Shown here one piece after another: positions 36,167-47,700 of a stretch of 60,969 nucleotides of DNA (positions within the stretch are counted from its first letter, which is position 1; every line of letters starts with the position of its first letter). Source of the stretch: Methylococcaceae bacterium. Lineage in GTDB: Bacteria > Pseudomonadota > Gammaproteobacteria > Methylococcales > Methylomonadaceae. Both the position numbers and the translations under genes were made by a program. The stretch is taken from contig SPJS01000109.1 of NCBI GenBank assembly GCA_006844705.1, positions 1-60,969 of the forward strand, written 5' to 3'. Under the pieces are notes generated by a model. That model was not told the origin of the DNA, searched no databases, and saw nothing but the letters and a program-made list of their open reading frames with translations.

Positions 36167-37054
36167 ATGAAGCAATACTTCAATTTTATTGAATTTGTCA
36201 CCGTGGTCGAAACGGGCAGCTTTTCCAAAGCGGCCATAAAACTCGGCGTTTCTAAATCTCACATCAGTAAAAAAGTCACCCAGCTTGAAGATCATTTGGG
36301 GGTGCAATTAATCACCAGGTCAACACGCAAACTGCTGTTGACAGAAATTGGCAACATCTATCACCAGCGCTGTAAAGCGATAATGCACGACATTCAGGAA
36401 GCAGAAGCCTTGATTGTTGAATCAAAGTTAGTTCCGCAAGGGGTATTGAATATCAGCCTGCCAACAACCTTAGGAGAGCAGATGTTCATGCCTTTACTGG
36501 CAAGTTTTATGCAGCTGCATCCAAAATTGACTGTTTATGCAGAAATTACAACCAGAATCATAGACTTTATTGATGATGAGATGGACCTTGCTATCCGGTT
36601 GGGATATCTGCAGGATTCAAATTTAATGGCCAGGAAACTGGCAGAAGCTAAATGGATTGTGTGTGCCAGTCCCGTTTATATAGAAAAATTTGGCATTCCC
36701 CGGTCGCCTGCCGCATTACACCAACATGACTGTCTTACCTTCGGGCAGCATGGGTATAAGGAAGATATGACGTGGAAGTTCCCGAGTTTGAAAAATAACA
36801 AGTGCTATAAAATAAGGCCAACGTTAGTGAGTAATAATGGTGCAGCATTACATACTGCCGCATTAAAAGGGAATGGACTGATCTATCTGCCTGAGTTTTT
36901 CCTGCATGATGACCTTGCAAAAAAGACATTAGTACAGGTGCTACCGGAATGCTATCAAATCACACCTGTTTCAGCTATCTATCCTCACAGCCATCACCTT
37001 TCACCCAAAGTCAGATTATGTATCGATTATTTAGTTGATTCCCTGTGTCAATAA
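36167..37054 (+). CDS. LysR-family transcriptional regulator
   Basis: 295 residues. N-terminal winged HTH: FIEFVTVVETGSFSKAAIKLGVSKSHISKKVTQLEDHLGVQLITRSTRKLLLTE. The effector-binding domain (about 92-290) has the LPTTLGEQMFMPLLASF and MDLAIRLGYLQDSNLMARKLAEAKWIVCASPVYI blocks of the AaeR/DsdC-like branch. The ligand is unknown. Divergent from the secreted propeller gene. Confidence 0.93.
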   Translation: MKQYFNFIEFVTVVETGSFSKAAIKLGVSKSHISKKVTQLEDHLGVQLITRSTRKLLLTEIGNIYHQRCKAIMHDIQEAEALIVESKLVPQGVLNISLPTTLGEQMFMPLLASFMQLHPKLTVYAEITTRIIDFIDDEMDLAIRLGYLQDSNLMARKLAEAKWIVCASPVYIEKFGIPRSPAALHQHDCLTFGQHGYKEDMTWKFPSLKNNKCYKIRPTLVSNNGAALHTAALKGNGLIYLPEFFLHDDLAKKTLVQVLPECYQITPVSAIYPHSHHLSPKVRLCIDYLVDSLCQ

Positions 37055-37071
37055 TTGCAAAGTTTCCTAAT

Positions 37072-37200
37072 CAGAAAATGGCAGATGCACATTTCACGAT
37101 ACGTTATCTGGAAAGAAAATACGGTCAAGAAGGAGTTCAACAAGAGTATATGGATAGTGTGGTCGATCTGTCTCATAGAAGTTTGTCAGATTATGGATGA
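37072..37200 (+). pseudogene. C-terminal remnant of a second EcsC-family gene
   Basis: The frame from 37072 reads QKMADAHFTIRYLERKYGQE and on to VQQEYMDSVVDL, then runs into a palindromic-repeat arm and stops at 37200. It aligns with the last 35 or so residues of the EcsC protein at 32445-33239 (QKMADAHFTVRYLEKKYGQE). DNA identity is only about three quarters, so it is a paralogue remnant rather than a fresh copy. No start or upstream domain remains. Confidence 0.75.
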
Positions 37201-37285
37201 CTACAACCCCTAAAAGGCTGTCCTGGAATGAAGTGATGTGTCGGTGAGTGGCGCTTAATAGCACTAAAGTCTTATACCGAATCAG

Positions 37286-37316
37286 TTGCTAAAGGTGTTA
37301 GACTCCTGAGTACAAT
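37286..37316 (+). promoter_or_regulatory. Possible promoter of the TolC gene
   Basis: TTGCTA (37286-37291) and TACAAT (37311-37316) at a long 19-bp spacing, 35 bp before the start codon. AAAGGAA gives the ribosome binding site. Weak call. Confidence 0.3.
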
Positions 37317-37350
37317 GCTCTGAAATGATAATGAATAATAAAGGAACGCC

Positions 37351-38682
37351 ATGCATCGTCTATCCGCTACAACTTTTTATTTCTCTCTTTTAGTGTGTTC
37401 TGTATCGAATGCGGCTGACCTGATTCAGGTGTATCAACTGGCCGAACAAAACGATGCGCATCTTGATGCGGCAAGATATGAATTCAAGGCCTCCAGTGAA
37501 GCAATCGATCAGGCTATTGCCGGGCTGCTTCCGGAAATCTCGGCAGAAGGGACGTATACAGCCACTGAGCAGAATATCGTCAACAGTGATAATTCGGTGT
37601 TTGATTCGGCGGGGAGTACCGGGTTTACAACAACCACCTATGCGATTACCTTGAATATGCCGATATTCAGATACGATGCCTGGGTACGTTTTTCGCAATC
37701 TTATGAAATAGTCAAACAGGCCAAGGCGGAATTGTTGTCAGCCCAGCAGCAATTGATGTTTGATACCGCAGAAGCCTATTTCAAAATTCTGGCTGCCAAA
37801 GATAATCTGGAATTTTCCTCCGCAGAAAGAGAAGCCTTGCAAGGCCAGTTGGAATTGGTGAAAAGCAAAAAGGAAGGCGGTCTTGTTACGCATGTTGATG
37901 TCCTAGATACTCAGTCTCGTTTTGCCAGTTCTGAATCCAAAGAAATTGAAGCGGAGACCTCTCTGGATGATGCCTACCGCGGGTTACAGGAATTTACCAA
38001 TCAGTTTATAAACGAATTACTGCCTTTGCAGGAAGAGATGCAGTTGCAAGCACCTGGGTCGAAAGATATAGAGGCCTGGTTGCAATTGGCTTATGTGCAG
38101 AATTATGCGCTGCAAGCCAAACGGCATGCGATCAGCGTGGCTGAAGAAGAAAAGCTGAGACAGTTTAGTGGACATTTGCCCACAGTGGATTTAGTCGGCA
38201 GTTTTAATAATCGCGATACTGATGGGTCTTTGTTTGGCGGGGGCAGTGAAGTGGAAACTGCCGATATTGAAGTGCGTTTGAATGTACCGTTATTTCAGGG
38301 CGGGAATGTCATGTCATTAACCCGTCAGGCAGAATTTAACCTGAGCAAAACCCGACGCGAATATGAAGCGGAACGACGTTCGTTGGAACGCGAGACTCGC
38401 GCCGCCTTAAATGGCATTCTCAGTGGCATCAAAAAAGTGGAAGCATTGAAAAAAGGCGTGAAGTTTCAGTTGTCTGCGCTTGAGGTTAAAAAGGAAGGTT
38501 TGAAAGCCAAGGTGAATACCACGCTGGAAGTGCTGGATGCGCAACGCGATTTATATTTTTCACAACGCGAATATTCACAGGCACGTTACGATTATTTATT
38601 AAGCGTATTACGCTTAAAAAAAGCCGTCGGTACATTAAATCCGGACGATTTAAAAAGTATAAATCAGTTGTTACAGGGGTAA
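37351..38682 (+). CDS. TolC-family outer-membrane channel, type I secretion
   Basis: 443 residues with signal peptide (FYFSLLVCSVSNA) and mature start ADLIQVYQLAEQNDAHLDAARYE, the TolC opening. Two OEP repeats are seen: about 25-215 and 230-435, with LNMPIFRYDAWVRFSQSYEIVKQAKAEL and VPLFQGGNVMSLTRQAEFNLSKTRREYE. Long amphipathic helices form the periplasmic tunnel. It is 67 bp upstream of the giant RTX gene and is its likely exit channel; ABC and adaptor genes are not within the window. Confidence 0.93.
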   Translation: MHRLSATTFYFSLLVCSVSNAADLIQVYQLAEQNDAHLDAARYEFKASSEAIDQAIAGLLPEISAEGTYTATEQNIVNSDNSVFDSAGSTGFTTTTYAITLNMPIFRYDAWVRFSQSYEIVKQAKAELLSAQQQLMFDTAEAYFKILAAKDNLEFSSAEREALQGQLELVKSKKEGGLVTHVDVLDTQSRFASSESKEIEAETSLDDAYRGLQEFTNQFINELLPLQEEMQLQAPGSKDIEAWLQLAYVQNYALQAKRHAISVAEEEKLRQFSGHLPTVDLVGSFNNRDTDGSLFGGGSEVETADIEVRLNVPLFQGGNVMSLTRQAEFNLSKTRREYEAERRSLERETRAALNGILSGIKKVEALKKGVKFQLSALEVKKEGLKAKVNTTLEVLDAQRDLYFSQREYSQARYDYLLSVLRLKKAVGTLNPDDLKSINQLLQG

Positions 38683-38749
38683 GCGCGTACCCGCTCATCA
38701 GGGGATGCTATAGCCAGTCCAAAACCCAACAACATTTAGCAGGTGTGTG

Positions 38750-41700
38750 ATGTCAGATAAGAAAATGAGCAAACATAAAACAGCCAAACCATCAGGACAG
38801 GCACATTCCTCCCGGTTAACCTTTGAGGCGCTTGAAAAACGCATTTTGCTATCAGCCGACCCAGGCGCGATTTTAGCGCAAGACGCGCAGGCTGCAGAAC
38901 TGTTGGACATCCCGCCACAAGCAGAAGTCCACGAAGTACAGCTGTTGGTAGCTGACGATGCACCGGCAGACATTACCCTGCAGGGGTTACAAGCGGATCA
39001 GCCGGTTGCGGATGACACGGTCGAGCAAGTGCAAGAACCCGCCAGCAATGTTGAGACGGCTATCCAACAGCAAGCAAAATTAATCTACAGCGCCCAGCAG
39101 TTTTACGCACAAACAGCCCGCGAAGTGGTTTTTGTGGATGCCAGTATTGATGGTTATGAACAGATTATTGAAGACCTGTTTACTGAAGATGAGAGTGAAG
39201 ACGAGCGGGTGCAAGCAGACGAAAATATCGTCCAGGAACCCTCCTCGCTTAAACCTGCAGTAGCGGAAGATGACAGCGACCAGCCAGAACAGCCTGAGCT
39301 AACGACAGACTGGGCAGAAGCGGTACGCAATAGCCTGCGCCGCGATATTGACGTGTATCTGCTGCAACCGGAAGCGGATGGTGTCACCCAAATTACAGAT
39401 GTATTAAAGCAATACGATGATTTATCTGCTGTTCACCTGATTTCACATGCTTCGACCGGCGTGTTGCATATTGGCAGCTCGCAATTATCGACCGCTACCT
39501 TGCCCAAGCATGCGGAAAAAATAAAAACCTGGCGCAAGGCATTGACCCAGTCTGCCGATATTCTGTTATACGGCTGTAACCTGGCTGAAGGAGAAAGCGG
39601 TGTTGAATTTATTAAAGACCTGTCTTATTTAACCCGTGCCGATGTAGCAGCATCAAACGATGCGACCGGGCATGCCGATCTGCAAGGTGATTGGATACTG
39701 GAGCAACACACCGGGTTGATTGAAGCCGATATATTAGCAGTGGACAATTACCATGGACTGCTTGCGGTGGTGACTGCGGAAACGGACAACGGCGAAACCC
39801 TGACGGGTACCAGCAGTGCCGATACGATTACCGGCAAAGCCGGACGGGACACCTTGATTGGTAAAGGCGGCAACGATGCACTGACGGGAGCCGGGGGTAA
39901 CGATATTCTACAAGGAGGCAGGGGTAACGATACCTACAAGTTTGAAGGAGACTGGGGACAGGACACGCTGACTGAGGACAGCAGTGGCAAAGATAAACTG
40001 GATTTAAGCAAGGTCACGCGCCTGGTGACAGTCAAGATTTCTGCGACGGATCAAATTATCGTTTCGGATACATCAACCAATAAAGTCACCATTTCCAAAA
40101 ATATCAAGATTGAAGATATTCTGCTTAACCAGGCCAAGGCGAATACACTGGATTTAACCGGCCTGGCAGACGCGGCAACATTTACTGTACTGGAAGCGAA
40201 TAAAGTACAACTCAGCTATAAGAATATCAGTTTTACCGTCACTGGCGTGCACAATTTGAAAGGCGGCAATGGTGATGATGTATTCATTGTCAAAAACCGT
40301 CTGGATGGCACGATAAACGGCGGGGGGGGCAACAACAATACGCTCAGTTATATCAATGACCCGTTACAACCAGATAGCAGTTCGGGTTATCGTAATCCGC
40401 TTAGTTTAGATGCTAGCAAGAACAGGGCGCCATTGATCAATGGCGGGGCAGATAACGGCTTCAGCAATATTCAAAAAATAATCGCCGGTACCGGCGATGA
40501 TACCCTGGTGGCCGCTAACGATATTGAAGTGCACGGTGCCAAAGGCAAAGACACAATACAGGGTTCTACTAATGCCGATACCAAGCTGTATGGTGATGAG
40601 GGCAACGATGAACTGTTCGGCAATGGCGGAGACGACAATCTGTTCGGCGGCGCGGGATCGGATATTCTGAGTGGCGGGGATGACAATGATGCGCTCACTG
40701 GCGGAACAGGCGCAGACACCTATGTCTTTGATGGAGCCTGGGGAACAGATACCGTCATGGAAGATGAAAATGGCGGGATAGATACACTTAACCTGACCCG
40801 GATTGATGCTGATGCCCAGATCACTCTGGCAGACAGCAATAACGGTTCAGGTATTACCGTAGTGTCCGGGGCAAACAGCATTAATAATGCGGCTTTTACA
40901 GAAAATCTTCTCCTGGGCAACTTCGCCAGAAACAACAGCATTACAATAGAAAACAACTGGGCTAACGGGCTGGATTCGAGTAACAGTGCGGTCAAATTGA
41001 TCACGATTGCCACTGAAGATGTTAATGCTCGATTAGTGTCATTAGGTGATAACAATCTCATCACACTGGATTTCAGTGCGGTGACCAAAGACCTGATCTT
41101 CGAGATCGGCAATGGTAAATTGACGGTGACTGATGTACCGCCATCCGGCTCAGGCGAACATGTGAATAAACTGGTGTTGCTGGCCAATAACATCGACGCA
41201 TTAACCGGTGGTCGAGGCAATAATACTTTTAAACTGCTGCCGGGTGGCGCATTAAAAGGGAGGCTGACTGCCGCACCGGGTAATCAGCTGGCCGGTAAAA
41301 TCAACACGCTGGATTATTCTGAATTTGATGCGTTGCCGGATTTTGAAATTCACGATGTAGATAATTTTGGTGGTAATAACGCGACCGGAATTTTTCAGGG
41401 CGCTGACGGTGGATTCAAAGGCGTCACCCATTTCAAAGGCAGTAAGGCAGACGAAACCTTCTGGGTGTTTGACAATAATGTCCTCACAAAAGTCGATATC
41501 AGCGGCGGCGCAGGCGCTGACCTGATCGTTGGCAATAGCGGCAACGACAGTATTGGCGGAGATGCCAATCGTGACGTGCTGTTGGGTGGCGGCGGTGATG
41601 ACCGTATTGAAGGGAACGCGGGGAACGACCGCTTATATGGCGGTAATAACACGCAGCTGGAAACCCTGTTGGGTGGCACGGGCGATGACAAGCTGTATGG

Positions 41701-44700
41701 CGAAAAGGGAGGTGACCTGTTGCTGGGTGGCAAGGGCAATGACACGTTAGTCGGCGGCATAGGAGATGATTTACTCAAGGGTGGAGCAGATAATGATGAT
41801 TATGTGTTTCAGCCCGGCTGGGGACAGGATCAGGTGTTTGAATCCGCAGAAGGCGGAGAGGATAACCTGGACTTTAGCCAGATCACCGAAAGCATGACGC
41901 ATGTTTTGTCGGATGCCAAATTATTTTCATCCACCGCACAGGTCGATTACCAAACGCCAGGCTCAAAAATACGCCCCACATCTAAAAACTGGGCCACCGG
42001 CTCGGTCAAGTATACGACGGGCACGGTGACTGATGCGGTCACTATAGAACAAAACAAAAGCCAGAATGAAGTGCAGTTACTGGATTTAGGCAATGCCGTT
42101 TCAGGTACTTTTACCCTGCAATTAATAGATTTTGACCCCACTGAAAATATTACGTACAAAGACGACCAACTGGCTTTAGCGGCGGATATTCAACAGCGCC
42201 TCAATGCAAAACTGGGTGCAGATGCCGTTGAAGTCAATCTGGCAAAAACAGCGATCAATGCCTTTGAAATAGAATTTAAACAACCGGCATTAACCAATGT
42301 GGCATTGCTTGGCACGGTACAAAGTACATTGAAAGATGCGCAGAATAATTCACTGACACCGACGATTTCCACGCTAAAAAATGGCCAGGCGATTTATGAA
42401 GAACAGCAGTTAATCATCAGTGCGGGAACGGCAGGGAACAGGTTTAAACTGAGCATTGGTGAAGACAGTTCTAAAGACATCGAGCTGGCGGCAGATGATG
42501 TACAAACTGCACAAAATATTCAGCAGGCCTTGCTGGATTTGGGGAACAGCAAAATCACCAATGCGTTGCCCGACGCGCTGCAGAAATATGTCAGCAGTTA
42601 CGACGTGCAGGTCGAAGTCACTGACAGCAAAAAATTCCGCATCATTTTCAACAAACCTAAAAACAGCGATATTGAACTGGCGCAATTTACTGCAGTGGGT
42701 GGCAGTGATGTCGTGGGTAGCGTAGTGGCCGTGCGTGATGGTCAGGCCGCGTCTGGTCTGGAGCATATAGAAAAGATTACCGCATCAAAAAACGACAATA
42801 CCTTTGTATTTGGAAATGACTGGGGCCTGAAGAAAAAATTCAGCCATGAGCTAGATTATGTTAGCGCACGGCTGAACAAGGACAACAGCCTGGAAATTGA
42901 TACCCGCACCATGCTGGACAAAGCCAACCAGGATGTATCGCTGATTGCCATAGACAAGGCGCTGGATAGCGCCAATCCATACAAAGAACTGCAGTTCGAT
43001 TTCTCGATTACCGGAATAGATGCCGGTCACGATTCGATATTTTTAAACCATGATCTGCGCAACTTTGTTCAGGTGGGGGCCACGGTTGAGCTGGTCGTTA
43101 TCAAGACCGGGACACAGAATGATAATGTCGGCCCATATACGGTCGAGACGATTAACTGGGATGTCGATAAAAAACAGACAGAACTGGTGGTCACGGAAGC
43201 GCTGAAAAGTGACGACCTGGGCGTTAAACTGCAACTTTCCCAGAATATTACCGCGATAGCCAGCGATATTAACGATACCGTCAGCGTCAAAGACAACAAA
43301 GCTGCATTGTTTGCGCAGGCCGATGGCGATATAACCCTGCTGGACAAACGCGGTAACACGCTGGGCGATTATGCGCTGGACAGTGATGGCGTGTTTACTG
43401 ATGGCAGTACACAGTTAACCATCACAGGTAATGTGGCAGAAAATCATGCCTCCGGCGCGCGTTATGCAATGTCCAGTCAACGTTATCAGGTGAGCACGTT
43501 TGACAGTGCGGCGAAAACCATCACGTTTAATGCGGCCGCACCTGCCGACGGGACGTTTAATGCCAACGATAAAATTGCCGCAGTCGATGCCAATGGAAAA
43601 ACCGTTTTTTATCGCGTTGTGTCCTATACAGGTGGGACATTAACGCTAGACAAGAACATCACCAACAGCGCAATCGACAGTGTTGCCTTTTACGCTGAAG
43701 TCAGTTCGGTGACACAGGATGACCGTTTGACGATTGATGTCGCTGTGGATCCGACAGATTTATTGCCGGTCGGGCATACAGCCATATTCAACGGCGTGGA
43801 AGTGACGATTGGCGAGTTGTCGGCCTACGATACAGGTAACCAGCAAATCGTACTGACCAGCAAGGGCAATATAGCGGATATTGCCAGCGTGAATGCCGCT
43901 ACCTCGTTTATCAGAGAACTGGGACTGGACACCATTGACCGTGGCGCTGATAAAGTGTTTGTTGCCGGGGATGCCAAGGACTTTTTCCTGCAAGATCAGA
44001 CATTCTCGCTGGATGTTAATGGCCAGAGCAAAACCTATAACATTCAAAGCAATGCCAGTTACGACCAGGTAACCGACAGGACTGAAATCATCGTTGAGCA
44101 AGCGCTGGATGACGATATTACCGGCAAGAACCTGGACAAGGATTATGAGGTAGTCGGCGTGGATGCAGGTAAAGACCAGTTAACCCTGGCAGGCAACCAG
44201 ACCGCATTATTTGATGTCAATGCAAAAGTGATTGCCGTGGGGCTGGAAACAGTGCCGACGGTGTTTACCCTCGACAGCTTGCAACAACAGGGCGGGAATA
44301 CCCTGTTGACCACCAAAGAGCAGGTCACGCAGGGCAATGCGCAAGGCCAGCTGGCGCAGGCATTTGATATTTTCGCGCTCAGAAAAGCCGATGCAATGCT
44401 TGCAATTAAAGGCGATGTGGCGGCACGTTTTACGCTCAACAGCCAGTTCAGCATTGCAAACTCTGCCCATAATGATGGGACTTATCAGGTTAGTGACGTC
44501 AGTTATCATGCGACTACCGGCGTCACATTTATTAACATTGATACGGCGGCGGCCGGTGTTAAACATAGCTTTGCCGGTGATGACATTGATGGGGTGATTT
44601 ATCGCGCAGCAGAGTTAAAAAACATCACGGCCAATAACAACAAAAACGATGTGTTGAAAATAAAGGGGGATATCAGCACCGCCGTGCAAAACCTGATCAA

Positions 44701-47700
44701 TACTCATCAGCGCTCAATCAATGTTGCTAAGGCAGTCGGCCATGAAGTGCTGACCTTGAGCAATGATGCTGCCTATGCGCCTGCTTATGTTCAACCCAAT
44801 AACCTGGTGATTGATTTCAGGAATGTCAGTGAGGCGCTGCATTTTGAATTTGAAACTGAAAATGGCATTACCAGTCTGACTGCCTATCGCAGCGCAGAAT
44901 TGCCCGTCGTGGGTGATGCGCTGGAATGGGGAACCTTCGGCGAGGTTGCACTCAATTTTCTGGCACCGGAAACCGATTTTGCCAAAATCACATTTACCCA
45001 TGTGAATGAGCATACGGTGATTTATGGCGGGGGCGATCATAACGTCCTGGAAATGAAACCCGGTATGGAATTTAAAGGCGACTTCGTTGGCAGCAATGGC
45101 CTGCGCAATCCCAAAGAAATTCTGGCGGATGTATTTGCAAATCCACAGGATTCCATGCATCTGTTATTTCCATCGCCGACCGTGACCAATGAAATCGACT
45201 ATACCGGACTGATAACACTGGGCGGGATTAAAGATGCCAAATTTGGAGACTTGTTCAATTACGCCAATATGGGGGATTCCTTTCTTGGCGGTTTTGGTTC
45301 CGGGCCTTCATACAAGGGGCTGACGGGGACAAAAGGCTTAACTGGTACGGTTGCAGGTATTACCAGTTTTACCTATGGGCCGGGACTGAATCTTCTGCTG
45401 GGCTCTGGCGTGGGGAGTGCCGCAGATATTATCAAACCAGGCAACTGGGTAGGTAACCTGGTGGGCAGTGTGTTTGGCGGCAAGAATTATTTTACAGTCG
45501 GCGGCATAGACCTGGAGCTGGATAATGAAGGCGATAGCGGTGCAAAAAAGCACGCTAAAACAGCGTTCAACAAACTGATTGCAGACCGTATGCAAAACTG
45601 GGCGCCGGGGATTCATTTGTTATCCGGTAAAGGTGGCGGTGACACCTACACGTTTGGCGGCGTTTGGGGAGCGGCTGTTGTTCTGGAGACGCCTGATCTG
45701 ATTATCGGTGGCGCGGCGCTGCCGGAAGGTTTCGATACGCTGGATTTTCAGGACGTCACCACCGATCTGCATTTCACTATTTACGAAGTCAATACCAAAA
45801 ACATTGATGAGCTGAGCAGTATTCTGGGAACTTATCAACAAAGCACCGGCGATACTTCAGGCTCGCATCATGCGCTGGATGTCGGTACCAATGTCGTGAT
45901 CGTGTCAGACAAGTTTTTCAATCTGGGCGCAGATGCGGCGCCGACTTCGGCATTCAATGGCATCAATTATGTATTCGCCAACGACATTGAAAACCTGATT
46001 GGCGGGCAGGGGGAAAACACCTTTACCTTTGTCGATGGTGCGCAAATTCAGGGGATTGTGACTACCGCAACCGGCGGCAGCGTGGTATTGGATTATGCCC
46101 AATTTAGAGAGGTTGGCCGTCGTGAAGGCGTGGCCACCAATCTTGGGGTCAGCGTGGGCAAAATAGATGCTGTCGACCTGGGATTCATCAAAACCTCTGA
46201 ACTGGTGTTTGGTTATGGTACGGCCAGCGGCATATTGGGGAGTCGATTGGCCGGGGCAGACACGCTGCTCGATGAATGGTTTGCCGGTACCGGATTCAAT
46301 TTGCCAACGAATAACTGGGCAGTGGCCAATACCCATAAAGTGATTGGCAGTGTTGGGGATGATGACTTAACAGGCAGGGATCATTTTGATAATCAATTTG
46401 TACTGACCCAGGGTGGCGAAGATGAGGTCAATGGCGTAGGCAAGGGCGAAGATGGCAACACGGTCAGTGTTGAAGGTTTAACCCATAATGCACTGATGAA
46501 TCTGGAGAGCAACCGGGTCGAGTTTACCGATGGTGATGGCGTCGTTCACCGTTCAACATTAAGCAATATAGAAAACCTGCAGGGCGGCAAAGGCAATGAT
46601 GTTCTGATCGGGGATTCAGGCGACAACACGTATATCTTTAAAGATGGCTGGGGTGTTGATGTAGTGACGACTAAGGGCGGGAAAGATTTCCTGGATTTCA
46701 GTCAGGTGAGCAGTCAAACGCAATCCAAAACCCTCAACGCTGAAACCACTGTCAACGGTGTTACGTTGGCAGCGGGAAGCAAATTTTATCAGAGCGGTGA
46801 CAACAAGGTTTATGTCGTCGGCGAGTATGATACGGAAAAAACTGAAGATACGGATAATTTGGATCCAGCCAAACCTGATCTAAGCTGGATCAGTTATGTG
46901 TCACCCTTTGAAGCCGAGTTGTTCCAGGGCTTGAAGCTGGCGGTGGCTGATGGCGAATTTGGCAAACAATATACTGAATTGTCTTCCGCCCAGCTTGAAA
47001 AATTGGTAGCAGAAGCGGTAAACCGCTGGAATAAAGCCGTGGGCAGTCACGACCTGTTCAGTCTGTCGGCGGTATTGGTTGAAGTGACCGATCTTGAAGA
47101 TAACCAGCTTGGCCTTGCTGGTAACAACACCATTTTTATTGATGCAGATGCGGCCGGGGCCGGCTGGTTTATAGATACAACCCCCGAAGATGACAGCGAA
47201 TTCAGTTTGCAGCCTGATGGCAGCTTAAAAGCAACCGATGGCGCCGCGGTTCGCGGCGTGGACTTGTTGACCACTATCATGCATGAGGCCGGGCATTTAC
47301 TTGGGCTGGAGCATAGTAGTGACAGTGCGTCGTTATTAAGCGCCGTGCTGAAAACCGGCGTGCGAATTAACCCTTCTCAGGATGAAGCCCATCAGGCGCA
47401 GCATGCACATGAATCGGTCAGCGCGCAGCCAGTCAGTCTTGACACCACAGCGTCAGATACGTTGCAGCAGGGCTTGAGTAGTTTTGCAATCTGGGCGAAC
47501 GACTTTAAAGTTGAACTGGATGATATTTTTGGGCCAGAGATTCCGTTTACCGGCAAAACACTGGCTGATCTATTTGGTTTGACCAGCATCGACATTCAGT
47601 CTCAGTTAAACAGTTTTAAACAGACGTTTTCCTCCCTGAGCAACGCTGAATTCAGTGAACAGGATCTGGCCGATCAGGGCTACGATGTCAGTATTGTGGC

